In this document: positions 1-6,647 of the stretch, one piece after another
How positions within the stretch are numbered: the stretch's first letter is position 1
Layout: each line of letters begins with the position of its first letter
From: Acidimicrobiia bacterium
GTDB lineage: Bacteria > Actinomycetota > Acidimicrobiia > IMCC26256
Reading direction: 5' to 3'
DNA: 19,980 nucleotides
NCBI GenBank assembly: GCA_023262065.1
Contig: JALRDW010000024.1
Location: forward strand, 1-19,980
The notes under the pieces: model-generated
Database searches by the model: none
Told to the model about the DNA's origin: nothing
Seen by the model: only the letters and a program-made list of their open reading frames with translations
Made by a program: the position numbers and the translations under genes

Positions 1-5
1 GCCGT

Positions 6-175
6 CACGATGCTCACGACCTGGCGCCCCGATGGGCCGGCTCCGCCGACCGGGCCAGGTCAGCCCCCCGCCACCGCCGGCACGATGCTCACGACCTGGC
101 GCCCCGATGGGCCGGCTCCGCCGACCGGGCCAGGTCAGCCCCCCGCCACCGCCGGCACGATGCTCACGACCTGGC
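6..175. repeat. 75-bp tandem repeat (about 2.3 copies) over the 3' end of the sulfur-carrier gene
   Basis: Copies begin at 6, 81 and 156. The first two are complete and identical, and the third matches through 175. The period is 75 bp (25 codons). Read on the minus strand, each unit holds the last 12 codons plus TGA of the neighbouring carrier gene (tail QVVSIVPAVAGG), followed by 36 bp of downstream sequence. The frame stays open between the successive stops. The leftmost copy diverges at position 5, so its Gly-Gly tail is not seen. The lack of any mismatch points to a recent duplication or an assembly artefact. Confidence 0.95.
110..131 (-). terminator. Possible terminator hairpin after the sulfur-carrier gene
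   Basis: Plus-strand arms GGCCGG (110-115) and CCGGGCC (125-131) pair with one bulged base around a 9-nt loop. The hairpin starts 4 nt after the carrier stop codon. No T-tract follows. An identical copy lies at 35-56 in the next repeat unit. Function is inferred from position and stem only. Confidence 0.35.
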
Positions 176-407
176 CGGGCGCCACGACCGAGTCGACGCC
201 GTCGAGGAACCGGATGTCCTCCTCGGCGACGAAGATGTTCACGAACCGGCGCAGCGACCCGTCGGGCTCGGCGATGCGCTCGCCGAACCCGGGGTGGGCC
301 GCGTCGAGCGCGGCGAGGAGCTCGCGGACCGTCGAGCCCTCGAGGTCCACCTCGGCGGCCCCGCCGGTGAGCTCGCGCAGCTGGGTGGGGATGCGGACGA
401 CGGTCAT
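135..407 (-). CDS. CysO/MoaD/ThiS-type ubiquitin-like sulfur-carrier protein
   Basis: This 90-residue protein has the length of small sulfur carriers. It ends in the Gly-Gly tail (PAVAGG) that an E1-like enzyme would adenylate and convert to a thiocarboxylate. The block RFVNIFVAEEDIRF followed by the tail VSIVPAVAGG resembles, from memory, Mycobacterium tuberculosis CysO more than E. coli MoaD. CysO supplies sulfur to the PLP enzyme CysM. The start ATG overlaps the stop of the upstream threonine-synthase-like gene (ATGA, 404-407), which implies translational coupling and suggests that enzyme is its partner. The pair lies under a SAM riboswitch, which points to sulfur amino acid metabolism rather than molybdopterin. 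Its 3' end is part of the 75-bp tandem repeat. No E1-like or JAB-peptidase partner lies in the window. Confidence 0.9.
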   Translation of the reverse strand: MTVVRIPTQLRELTGGAAEVDLEGSTVRELLAALDAAHPGFGERIAEPDGSLRRFVNIFVAEEDIRFLDGVDSVVAPGQVVSIVPAVAGG

Positions 408-1648
408 CGGGTGCTCTCCTGGAGTGCGGGGAAGGCGTCGTGGAACGCCTCGATGGTCGGACGGATGGTGGCGGTCGGGCCGACGACCTCGGCGACCGCG
501 TCGAGCGTCTTGAGGCCGTGGCCCGTGATGTACACGACGACGCGCTCGTCGGGACGGATCACGCCGGACGCTGCGAGCCGCTGGAGCGTCGCGATGGTCA
601 CACCCCCCGCGGTCTCGGCGAAGATCCCCTCCGTGCGCGCGAGCAGCCGGATGCCCTCGACGATCTCGTCGTCGGTGACCGCGGCCATGCCACCACCGGT
701 CGACCGCACTGCGTCGATCGCGAAGTAGCCATCGGCCGGGTTCCCGATGGCGAGCGACTTGGCGATCGTGTCCGGCTTCACCGGCTTGATGACGTCACGC
801 CCCTCGAGGAACGCGCTCGCCACCGGTGAGCACCCGAGGGCCTGGGCCCCCGAGACGCGCACCTCGGGCGCCTCGTCGAGGAGACCGACCCGGTGCAGCT
901 CGTGGAAGCCCTTATGGATCTTGGTCAACTGGGATCCGCTCGCGATCGGCACGACCACGTGGTCCGGCGTCGTCCAGCCGAGTTGCTCGGCCGTCTCGAA
1001 GGCGAGGGTCTTGGAGCCCTCGGCGTAGTACGGCCGCACGTTCACGTTCACGAACGCCCACGGGTAGGTGCCGGCCAGTTCGGCGCACAGGCGGTTGACG
1101 TCGTCGTAGTTGCCGTCGACCGCGACGAGGTTCCCGCCGTAGACCGCCGTGGTGACGATCTTGCCCGCCTCCAGGTTCGCCGGGACGAACACGTAGGACT
1201 GGAGTCCGGCCCGTGCGGCGTGCGCGGCGACCGAGTTCGCGAGGTTGCCGGTCGATGCGCACGCCGCGACCTCGAACCCGAACTCGAGCGCCTTGGCCAG
1301 CGCGACGTTCACGACGCGGTCCTTGAACGAGTTCGTCGGGTTGAGGGTGTCGTTCTTGACCCACACCTCGCCGAGACCGAGTTCGGCGGCGAGCCGTTCC
1401 GCCCGCACGAGCGGCGTGAACCCGGCACCGAGGTCGATGTCGGGGTGGTGGTCCGAGGGCAGGAGGTCCGCGTACCGCCAGATGTTGGCGGGACCGTGCG
1501 CGATGCGCTCCCGGGAGGTCGCAGCACGGATCGCGTCGTAGTCGTACGCGACCTCGAGCGGACCGAAGCACCACGAGCAGGTGTACGAGGGCTCGATCGG
1601 GTACTCCCGACCGCACTCCCGACACTTGAGTGCCGACACGAACGCCAC
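404..1648 (-). CDS. thrC: Threonine-synthase-like PLP enzyme (fold type II) with N-terminal zinc ribbon
   Basis: A 414-residue enzyme. Start GTG at 1648 is chosen because GAGGAG lies 6 nt upstream and the protein then begins just before the zinc-ribbon cysteines C9, C12, C24 and C27. The likely PLP lysine is K109 in NPTNSFKDR. CASTGNLANS follows, and a Ser/Gly-rich segment (IASGSQLTKIHKGF) stands where typical ThrC proteins have a GNAGN-type phosphate loop. The C-terminal VYITGHGLK block is typical of the family. Threonine synthase converts O-phosphohomoserine to threonine. This one departs from the usual NPTGSFKDR and GNAGN motifs. A SAM riboswitch precedes it and it is coupled to a CysO-like carrier, so thiocarboxylate-dependent homocysteine synthesis from the same substrate is a real alternative. 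Family assignment is secure; the acceptor (water or sulfur) is not. Confidence 0.88.
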   Translation of the reverse strand: MAFVSALKCRECGREYPIEPSYTCSWCFGPLEVAYDYDAIRAATSRERIAHGPANIWRYADLLPSDHHPDIDLGAGFTPLVRAERLAAELGLGEVWVKNDTLNPTNSFKDRVVNVALAKALEFGFEVAACASTGNLANSVAAHAARAGLQSYVFVPANLEAGKIVTTAVYGGNLVAVDGNYDDVNRLCAELAGTYPWAFVNVNVRPYYAEGSKTLAFETAEQLGWTTPDHVVVPIASGSQLTKIHKGFHELHRVGLLDEAPEVRVSGAQALGCSPVASAFLEGRDVIKPVKPDTIAKSLAIGNPADGYFAIDAVRSTGGGMAAVTDDEIVEGIRLLARTEGIFAETAGGVTIATLQRLAASGVIRPDERVVVYITGHGLKTLDAVAEVVGPTATIRPTIEAFHDAFPALQESTR

Positions 1649-1653
1649 GGATC

Positions 1654-1726
1654 TCTCCTCATCCTCCGTCGGTCGCCGGACCTCGGCGGCCTGTCTCGAC
1701 GCGCTCGTGAGCGCCTCGAGCGGAGG
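1654..1726 (-). promoter_or_regulatory. Candidate riboswitch expression platform (Shine-Dalgarno sequestration)
   Basis: On the minus strand CCTCCG (plus 1721-1726), just downstream of the aptamer, is exactly complementary to CGGAGG (plus 1663-1668). That segment directly precedes GAGGAG (plus 1655-1660), the ribosome binding site of the thrC-like gene. A competing GGGG-TT-CCCC hairpin overlaps the first arm. No T-tract terminator is seen, so control at translation initiation is more likely than attenuation. This is inferred from base pairing alone. Confidence 0.4.
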
Positions 1727-1750
1727 GGGGAACCCCGTCGCTCTCGGGCT

Positions 1751-1861
1751 GCTCATCGTTCGGGCATTGGCACCTGGCGCTCCGGGCGGTCCGATGGACC
1801 ACTCCGGGGTGCTGGTTGCCGCGGCGTCACAGGGCCCGTCCCTCGGCCGCTCTCGATGAGC
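1751..1861 (-). promoter_or_regulatory. SAM-I-clan (S-box) riboswitch aptamer lacking P4
   Basis: The minus-strand RNA shows the S-box core in order: P1 5' strand GCTCATCG (1861-1854), AGAG, the P2/kink-turn block GAGGGAC...GGCCC...TGA, GGCAACC, a P3 hairpin (GGTCC-ATC-GGACC inside CCGG...CCGG), GGTGCCAAT, and GAACGATGAGC closing P1 (CGATGAGC, 1758-1751). P1 is 8 perfect base pairs. In standard SAM-I RNAs a P4 hairpin lies between the CC of J3/4 and the GAAAGAT segment. Here only a few bases remain. A CCCG...CGGG hairpin lies about 2 nt after P1. It controls the thrC-like/sulfur-carrier operon, normally by switching off when SAM is high. Confidence 0.9.
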
Positions 1862-1879
1862 GCGTGTGGTGCGGGAGAG

Positions 1880-1909
1880 ATTCTGGCAGGCCCCGCCCCG
1901 CCGCTGCAA
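1880..1909 (-). promoter_or_regulatory. Promoter of the riboswitch-thrC-carrier transcript
   Basis: On the minus strand there is an extended -10 (TGC then CAGAAT, plus 1880-1885) with a weak -35, TTGCAG (plus 1904-1909), 18 bp upstream. The predicted start near 1873 lies about 12 nt before the aptamer P1 helix and gives a leader of roughly 225 nt. Confidence 0.55.
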
Positions 1910-1928
1910 TCCGTCGACGCCGGACCCG

Positions 1929-1934
1929 TAGACT
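1929..1934 (+). promoter_or_regulatory. -10 box of gpgS, probable leaderless start
   Basis: TAGACT ends 9 nt before the GTG of gpgS. No Shine-Dalgarno sequence lies between, so transcription probably begins at or very close to the start codon. It is divergent from the riboswitch promoter, about 45 bp away. Confidence 0.5.
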
Positions 1935-1943
1935 GCGATCCCT

Positions 1944-2876
1944 GTGACCGTCCTCCCGCTCCCGCGGCACCACGGCGACTACCCGATCGAGGCCCTCGTC
2001 GAGGCCCGGGCGGCCACCGGCCTCACCGTCTCCGTCTGCCTCCCCGCGCGCAACGAGGCGGCCACGGTCGGACAGATCGTCGCGACGGTCCGGCGGCGCC
2101 TCGTGGAGCGTCACGCCCTCGTCGACGAGGTGGTCGTCATCGACGACGGCTCCACCGACCTCACCGCCGAGGCCGCGGCGTGGGAGGGGGCCCGGGTGGT
2201 GCCCGAGGCCTCGATCCTCCCCGAGACCGGACCCGGAACGGGCAAGGGCAACGCGATGTGGAAGTCGCTCCACGTGTGCCGCGGCGACATCATCTGCTGG
2301 GTCGACGCCGACATCAGGAACTTCGAGGAGCACTTCGTCACCGGCCTCATCGGCCCGCTGCTGACCCAGCCCGAGACCGGGTTCGTCAAGGGCTTCTACC
2401 GGCGACCGCTGCACGGGGAGCCCTCGGGCGGGGGCCGGGTCACCGAACTCGTCGCCCGCCCGCTGATCTCGCTGTTGTTCCCGGCGATCGCGCGCTTCGT
2501 GCAGCCGCTGGCCGGCGAGTACGCAGGGCGGCGCGAGATCCTGGAGTCCATCCCGTTCGTGGAGGGGTGGGGGGTCGAGTTCGGCATGCTCGTGGACATC
2601 CTCGAGCGCTACGGCGCCGGATCCATCGCCCAGGTCGACCTCGGCGTGCGCGAGCACCGCAACCGTCCACTCGACCAGCTCGCGCTCCAGGCGACCGCGA
2701 TCATGGCGACCGCGCTGCGTCGGGCCGGGGTCGACCGCGAGACGGTCACCGCCCCCGAGCTCATCCGGTACACGGAGGGCTACGACCTCGAGCGCATCGC
2801 CGTCGAGTCCCGGGAGCGTCCGCCGATGGTGGACGTCACCGCCTACCGCACCGCTCGCGGGCGCGACATCGCCTGA
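1944..2876 (+). CDS. gpgS: Glucosyl-3-phosphoglycerate synthase
   Basis: This 310-residue GT-A, GT81-family glycosyltransferase transfers glucose from NDP-glucose to 3-phosphoglycerate. That is the first step to glucosylglycerate and, in mycobacteria, to methylglucose lipopolysaccharides. Visible motifs: PARNE (34-38) and DDGSTD (67-72) of the nucleotide-binding half, GTGKGNAMWKS (98-108), the metal-binding DAD (121-123), GGGRVTEL (162-169), GEYAGRRE (191-198) and VREHRN (235-240). The GTG start follows a -10 box by 9 nt and has no ribosome binding site, as in leaderless mRNAs. The next gene, convergent, is a glycerate kinase, which fits glycerate or glucosylglycerate turnover. No dedicated GpgP phosphatase is adjacent. 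Confidence 0.93.
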   Translation: MTVLPLPRHHGDYPIEALVEARAATGLTVSVCLPARNEAATVGQIVATVRRRLVERHALVDEVVVIDDGSTDLTAEAAAWEGARVVPEASILPETGPGTGKGNAMWKSLHVCRGDIICWVDADIRNFEEHFVTGLIGPLLTQPETGFVKGFYRRPLHGEPSGGGRVTELVARPLISLLFPAIARFVQPLAGEYAGRREILESIPFVEGWGVEFGMLVDILERYGAGSIAQVDLGVREHRNRPLDQLALQATAIMATALRRAGVDRETVTAPELIRYTEGYDLERIAVESRERPPMVDVTAYRTARGRDIA

Positions 2877-2877
2877 T

Positions 2878-2903
2878 CGGGCCGGGGGTCAAGCCCCGGC
2901 CCG
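2878..2903. terminator. Bidirectional terminator hairpin between gpgS and glycerate kinase
   Basis: A perfect 10-bp GC stem (CGGGCCGGGG, 2878-2887, with CCCCGGCCCG, 2894-2903) encloses a 6-nt loop. The loop contains the glycerate kinase stop codon (2889-2891). The gpgS stop (2874-2876) lies just before the stem. There is no T-tract on either strand. The convergent position supports termination both ways. Confidence 0.65.
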
Positions 2904-3932
2904 GGCGTGCCGGCCCGCCTCGACCGCAGCCTCCTCGACGAGCAGCGCGGTCCGGACGAAGGTCTCCGCCGGCGTCCAGACCCGATCCGTGAGGGCGAGC
3001 ACCTCGGTGGCCGGGAACACCGCGCACTCCTCCCGGGCCTCGTCGGTGACCTGACCGGCGATGACGGCGCGGTGCGGCACACCCTCCTCGACCGACCACG
3101 CGAGCACCCCGCCCGCGACCTTGCCGAGGAAGCTCGTCGCATCGAGTCGGCCCTCACCGGTCACCACGAGGTCGGCCTCCTCGAGCGCGCGGTCGAGGCC
3201 GGTGACCCGGGCGACGACCTCGAAACCGGGTTCGAGCCGGGCCCCGAGCGCGGCGAGACCGCCGGCCAGACCACCGGCCGCGCCGGCCCCCTCGAGATCG
3301 GTGACGTCGACGCCCGTACGCTCGCGCAGGGTGCCCGCAAGGCTCGCGAGTCGCCGGGTGAGGAGGTCGACCTGGGCCGGGGTGGCGCCCTTCTGCGGCG
3401 CGAACACCCGCGCCGCGTCCACGAAGGCGGTCGATACGTCGCAGGCCACGGTGACCTCGAGCCCGCGCAGGCTCCAGCCGAGGGCCTCGATGGCACCGAG
3501 TCCTCCGTCGGTCGTCGCGCTCCCCCCGACGCATACGACCACCCGCCGGACACCCCCGGCCCGCGCGGCTGCGATGAGTTCCCCGGTCCCGCGGGTGGTC
3601 GCGCCGAGCGGATCGCTCCGTCGGGTGGCGAGCGCCCGACCACTCGCGCGCGCCATCTCGATCACCGCCGTGCCGTCGGGCAGCACGAGCCACTCGGCGT
3701 CGACCGGATCCCCGAGCGGACCCGTGACCGTCGTGACCCGACGGGATCCGCCGCGGGCCTCGTGCAACGTCTCGAGCGACCCCTCGCCACCGTCGGCCAT
3801 CGGGATCTCGCGCACGTCCTCGTAGCCGGCGCGGCGCAATCCGGACCCGATGGCCCTCGCCGCCTCACCGGCGGACAACGTGGACCGGAACTTGTCCGGG
3901 CACGCGACGGCACAACCTCGGCGATCGGTCAC
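2889..3932 (-). CDS. Type-2 glycerate kinase (GckA/GarK family)
   Basis: This 347-residue protein phosphorylates D-glycerate with ATP, usually to 2-phosphoglycerate. Evidence: the N-terminal CPDKFRSTLSA block (family APDKFKGTLSA), MADGGEGSLETL, VCVGGSATTDGG for nucleotide binding, and the C-terminal VVTGEGRLDATSFLGKV. Length is close to the family norm of about 370-380, slightly short. Start GTG at 3932 is preferred because it gives the family N-terminus and lies 7 nt after a -10-like CAATCT on the minus strand. It is divergent from treT and convergent with gpgS. Glycerate released from glucosylglycerate, or photorespiratory-type glycerate, would be plausible substrates. That link is inferred from the neighbours. 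Confidence 0.9.
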   Translation of the reverse strand: MTDRRGCAVACPDKFRSTLSAGEAARAIGSGLRRAGYEDVREIPMADGGEGSLETLHEARGGSRRVTTVTGPLGDPVDAEWLVLPDGTAVIEMARASGRALATRRSDPLGATTRGTGELIAAARAGGVRRVVVCVGGSATTDGGLGAIEALGWSLRGLEVTVACDVSTAFVDAARVFAPQKGATPAQVDLLTRRLASLAGTLRERTGVDVTDLEGAGAAGGLAGGLAALGARLEPGFEVVARVTGLDRALEEADLVVTGEGRLDATSFLGKVAGGVLAWSVEEGVPHRAVIAGQVTDEAREECAVFPATEVLALTDRVWTPAETFVRTALLVEEAAVEAGRHARAGA

Positions 3933-3938
3933 GCCGCA

Positions 3939-3945
3939 TAGATTG
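3939..3945. promoter_or_regulatory. Overlapping divergent -10 boxes for treT and glycerate kinase
   Basis: TAGATTG reads as TAGATT on plus (3939-3944) toward treT and as CAATCT on minus (3945-3940) toward the glycerate kinase, whose GTG is 7 nt further. The two polymerases cannot occupy both at once. The treT transcript would have a leader of about 75 nt. The kinase transcript would be leaderless. Confidence 0.45.
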
Positions 3946-4025
3946 ACCCACACCACCACCGGACGGCGAGTGCGGATCCACCGGCCCGCCGTCGACGTGG
4001 CCCGCTGCCGATTCGGAGGTCGAGC

Positions 4026-5273
4026 GTGCTCGAACGGGTCCCCCTCCTCGACAAGGAACTCGCCGACTACGCCACGATCATCGGCGACGAGGCGGTCGAG
4101 CGCATCCGCGACGCCGCCCGCGTGGTCGACGGCGCACGCGTCCTGCACGTGAGCGCCACCCCCTACGGGGGCGGGGTGGCCGAGCTCCTCGCGACGCACG
4201 TGCCGCTGCTCCGGAGTGTCGGGGTCGACGCGGACTGGCAGGTCATTCACGGGAGCGACGAGTTCTTCGGCGTCACCAAGAACGTGCACAACGCGTTGCA
4301 GGGCGCGGGTGAACCGTTCGACGACCGATCCCGGCACGTGTACCTCGAGAAGGTGCTCGAGAACACGCTCCTGCTCGAGGGGGACTACGACTTCGTGGTC
4401 ATCCACGACCCGCAGCCCGCGGCGATGCGGACCTTCCGGGACCAGGCCCCGTCGCCGAACGCCGGGGCGAAGTGGATCTGGCGCTGCCACATCGACCTCA
4501 CCGACGCCCGCCCGGACGTGTGGGACTTCTTCCTCCCGCACGTCGCCCAGTACGACGCGTCGGTGTGGACGATGCCCGGCTTCGTCCCCGCCTCGATGCC
4601 GGCCGGCGGGGTGCACATCGCACCGCCCTGCATCGATCCGCTCTCGGTGAAGAACCTCGAGCTGCCGGACCCGTTCGTCACCGAGATCTGCCGGCAGTAC
4701 GGCATCGACACGGATCGCCCGATGCTCGTGCAGGTGAGCCGGTTCGACCCGTGGAAGGACCCGCTCGGCGTCCTCGAGGCCTACCGGATCGTGCGGGAGG
4801 AGATCCCCGACCTCCAGCTCGTGCTCGCAGGCTCGATGGCGACCGACGACCCTGAGGGCTTCCACGTGTGGGAGACCGTCGATGCCGCCCGGGCCGGTGA
4901 GCGGGACGTCCACCTGCTGTCGAACATCCAGCAGGTGGGGAACGTCCAGATCAACGCGTTCCAACGGGCGGCCGACGTCGTCGTGCAGAAGTCGCTGCGC
5001 GAGGGGTTCGGCCTCACGGTCGCCGAGGCCCTCTGGAAGGGCCGCCCGGTGCTCGGCGGGAACGTCGGCGGGATCGTGCTGCAGATCCGTGACGGCGTCG
5101 ACGGCCACCTCGTCTCCTCGGTCGAGGAGACCGCCGCCCGGGCCCTCGAACTGCTGCGGGCCCCGGATCACGCCGACGCCCTCGGGGCGAACGGTCGGGA
5201 GCACGTCCGCTCCAACTTCCTGTCGACCCGCGAGCTCGAGGACTGGCTCACTCTGTTCGGCTCACTCGGCTGA
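4026..5273 (+). CDS. treT: Trehalose glycosyltransferring synthase TreT (GT4)
   Basis: This 415-residue GT-B enzyme resembles TreT of Thermococcales and Rubrobacter, which joins NDP-glucose and glucose directly to trehalose. Motifs along the protein: HVSATPYGGGVAELL (41-55), DEFFGVTKNVHNALQG (78-93), VIHDPQPAAM (125-134), RCHIDL (153-158), QVSRFDPWKD (236-245), HLLSN (296-300), and the GT4 EX7E segment EGFGLTVAE (326-334). The GTG start is supported by GGAGG at 4015-4019, 6 nt upstream, one of the clearest ribosome binding sites in the window. Only 4 bp separate its stop from the GT20 gene, so the two are one operon. It offers a phosphate-independent, potentially reversible trehalose route beside OtsA/OtsB. 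Confidence 0.9.
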   Translation: MLERVPLLDKELADYATIIGDEAVERIRDAARVVDGARVLHVSATPYGGGVAELLATHVPLLRSVGVDADWQVIHGSDEFFGVTKNVHNALQGAGEPFDDRSRHVYLEKVLENTLLLEGDYDFVVIHDPQPAAMRTFRDQAPSPNAGAKWIWRCHIDLTDARPDVWDFFLPHVAQYDASVWTMPGFVPASMPAGGVHIAPPCIDPLSVKNLELPDPFVTEICRQYGIDTDRPMLVQVSRFDPWKDPLGVLEAYRIVREEIPDLQLVLAGSMATDDPEGFHVWETVDAARAGERDVHLLSNIQQVGNVQINAFQRAADVVVQKSLREGFGLTVAEALWKGRPVLGGNVGGIVLQIRDGVDGHLVSSVEETAARALELLRAPDHADALGANGREHVRSNFLSTRELEDWLTLFGSLG

Positions 5274-5277
5274 CCGC

Positions 5278-6636
5278 ATGATCGTCGTCTCCCACCGAGG
5301 CCCGAACTCCTTCCGACGCGAGGGTGATGGCTTCGTCGCCCGGCGCGGGGCCGGGGGCCTCGTGTCCGTCCTGCGCCCGCTGCTGGCCCGGGACCGATCG
5401 ACCACCTGGGTGGCGGCGGCGATCGGCGACGACGACCGGGCCGCGGTCGCGGCGGGAGCGGCGCACGTGCCCGACTTCCGGCTGCGTCTCCTCGCCCTGG
5501 ACCCCGAGCTGCACCGGTTGCACTACGACACGTTCTCGAACGAGATCCTGTGGTTCCTGCACCACGGACTGTTCGACCTCGCGCGCCAGCCGCGCTTCGA
5601 CCGAGCAGCCCACGGCGCGTGGGACGCCTACGTCGCGATCAACGAGGCCTTCGCCGACGAGGTCGCCGATCTCGCCCCCGACGGGGACACCGTCCTCGTG
5701 CAGGACTACCAACTCGCACTCGTCGGGGGCCTGCTGCGCGAGCGTCGACCCGACCTGCGCATCTCGACGTTCACCCACATCCCGTTCTGCGGGCCGAACT
5801 CCATCCGGGTGCTCCCGGAACCGGTCGCCAGCGCCATGCTGCGGACGATGGGGGCCACGAGCGTGGGGTTCCACACCGAACGGTGGGCGCGGGCCTACCG
5901 GGCCTGCGCGGTCGAGGTCCTCGGGGGCGCGCCGCCGGCTGCGTACGGCGACGCCTTCTGCCCGGACCTCGACGCACTGCGGGCCGAGGCGGCCCGGCCC
6001 GAGGTGCGGGCGGCGGCCGCCGGGTTCGACGACCTCGCAGCCGGCCGATCGCTCATCGTGCGCAGCGACCGGATCGAGCCCTCGAAGAACATCGTGCGGG
6101 GACTGCTGGCGTTCGAGGCACTGCTCGAGGAGCGGCCCACGTGGCGGGACCGCGCGGTGATGGCGGTGCTCGTGAACCCGTCCCGGGAGACCATCGACGC
6201 CTACCGGGCCCTGCGGGTCGAGATCGAGCGGACCGCCGAGCGGATCAACGAGCGCTGGGGACGCGGCGACCGGTCGCCGGTCGTCCTCGATGCCCGGGAC
6301 GATTTCGCCCGGTCACTCGGCGGACTGGTCCGGGCCGATGTGCTCTTCGTCAACCCGATCAAGGACGGACTCAACCTCGTGGCCAAGGAGGGTCCGGCGG
6401 TGAACGAACGGGACGCGCCCCTGTGCCTGTCCCGCGACGCCGGCGCGTTCGACGAACTCGGCGACGACTGCGTCCCGGTCCAGCCCTACGACATCGTGCA
6501 GACCGCGGGGGCGCTCGCGCTCGCGCTCGAGATGCCGGCGGACGAACGTCGGCTCCGGGCCGCGCGGCTGCGGGACCGCATCGGTGCTCGCCGCCCGGCC
6601 GACTGGCTCGCGACCCAGATCGACCACGCGTCCTGA
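5278..6636 (+). CDS. otsA: OtsA-like GT20 glycosyltransferase (probable trehalose-6-phosphate synthase)
   Basis: This 452-residue GT20 enzyme is close to the usual OtsA length. OtsA joins UDP- or GDP-glucose and glucose-6-phosphate to trehalose-6-phosphate. Seen: N-terminal RGAGGLVSVL (23-32) for the donor loop, VQDYQLALV (141-149), FTHIPFCGPNSIRVLP (165-180), GFHTERWARAY (197-207), RSDRIEPSKNIVRG (262-275), and the C-terminal NPIKDGLNLVAKEG (359-372) plus the LSRDAGAFDEL block. Two sites differ from E. coli OtsA: the second His of HDYHL is Gln, and RLDYTKG is RIEPSKN. The acceptor is therefore not certain; other GT20 members make glucosylglycerol phosphate or pseudoglycosides. It lacks its own ribosome binding site and is probably translated by coupling to treT. 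Confidence 0.85.
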   Translation: MIVVSHRGPNSFRREGDGFVARRGAGGLVSVLRPLLARDRSTTWVAAAIGDDDRAAVAAGAAHVPDFRLRLLALDPELHRLHYDTFSNEILWFLHHGLFDLARQPRFDRAAHGAWDAYVAINEAFADEVADLAPDGDTVLVQDYQLALVGGLLRERRPDLRISTFTHIPFCGPNSIRVLPEPVASAMLRTMGATSVGFHTERWARAYRACAVEVLGGAPPAAYGDAFCPDLDALRAEAARPEVRAAAAGFDDLAAGRSLIVRSDRIEPSKNIVRGLLAFEALLEERPTWRDRAVMAVLVNPSRETIDAYRALRVEIERTAERINERWGRGDRSPVVLDARDDFARSLGGLVRADVLFVNPIKDGLNLVAKEGPAVNERDAPLCLSRDAGAFDELGDDCVPVQPYDIVQTAGALALALEMPADERRLRAARLRDRIGARRPADWLATQIDHAS

Positions 6637-6647
6637 GGTCGCCTCAG
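6633..6647. terminator. Short bidirectional hairpin containing both stop codons (otsA/otsB)
   Basis: CTGAGG (6633-6638) pairs with CCTCAG (6642-6647) around a 3-nt loop. The otsA TGA (6634-6636) and the otsB stop (6644-6646 on plus) both lie inside the stem arms. The hairpin is small and has no T-tract, so termination is uncertain. Confidence 0.4.

Noticed and set aside
6..175. CRISPR array or phase-variation tract
   Set aside because: Units are 75 bp with no separate spacers. The period is a multiple of three, so copy-number change would not shift the frame.
1751..1861. T-box leader, expected upstream of a threonine gene
   Set aside because: The leader has no specifier loop or T-box antiterminator sequence, while every core S-box element is present. 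The SAM riboswitch reading is far better.
893..2992. Long plus-strand open frame (699 codons) opposite the thrC-like gene and across gpgS
   Set aside because: It is antisense to a well-supported enzyme and runs into gpgS in another frame. Its composition is Arg/Gly/Pro-rich, as expected from shadow frames at very high GC. No domain is recognisable.
2889..5204. Extended glycerate kinase frame starting far upstream inside treT
   Set aside because: The extra 424 residues are antisense to treT and unrelated to any glycerate kinase. The family N-terminus begins near 3932.
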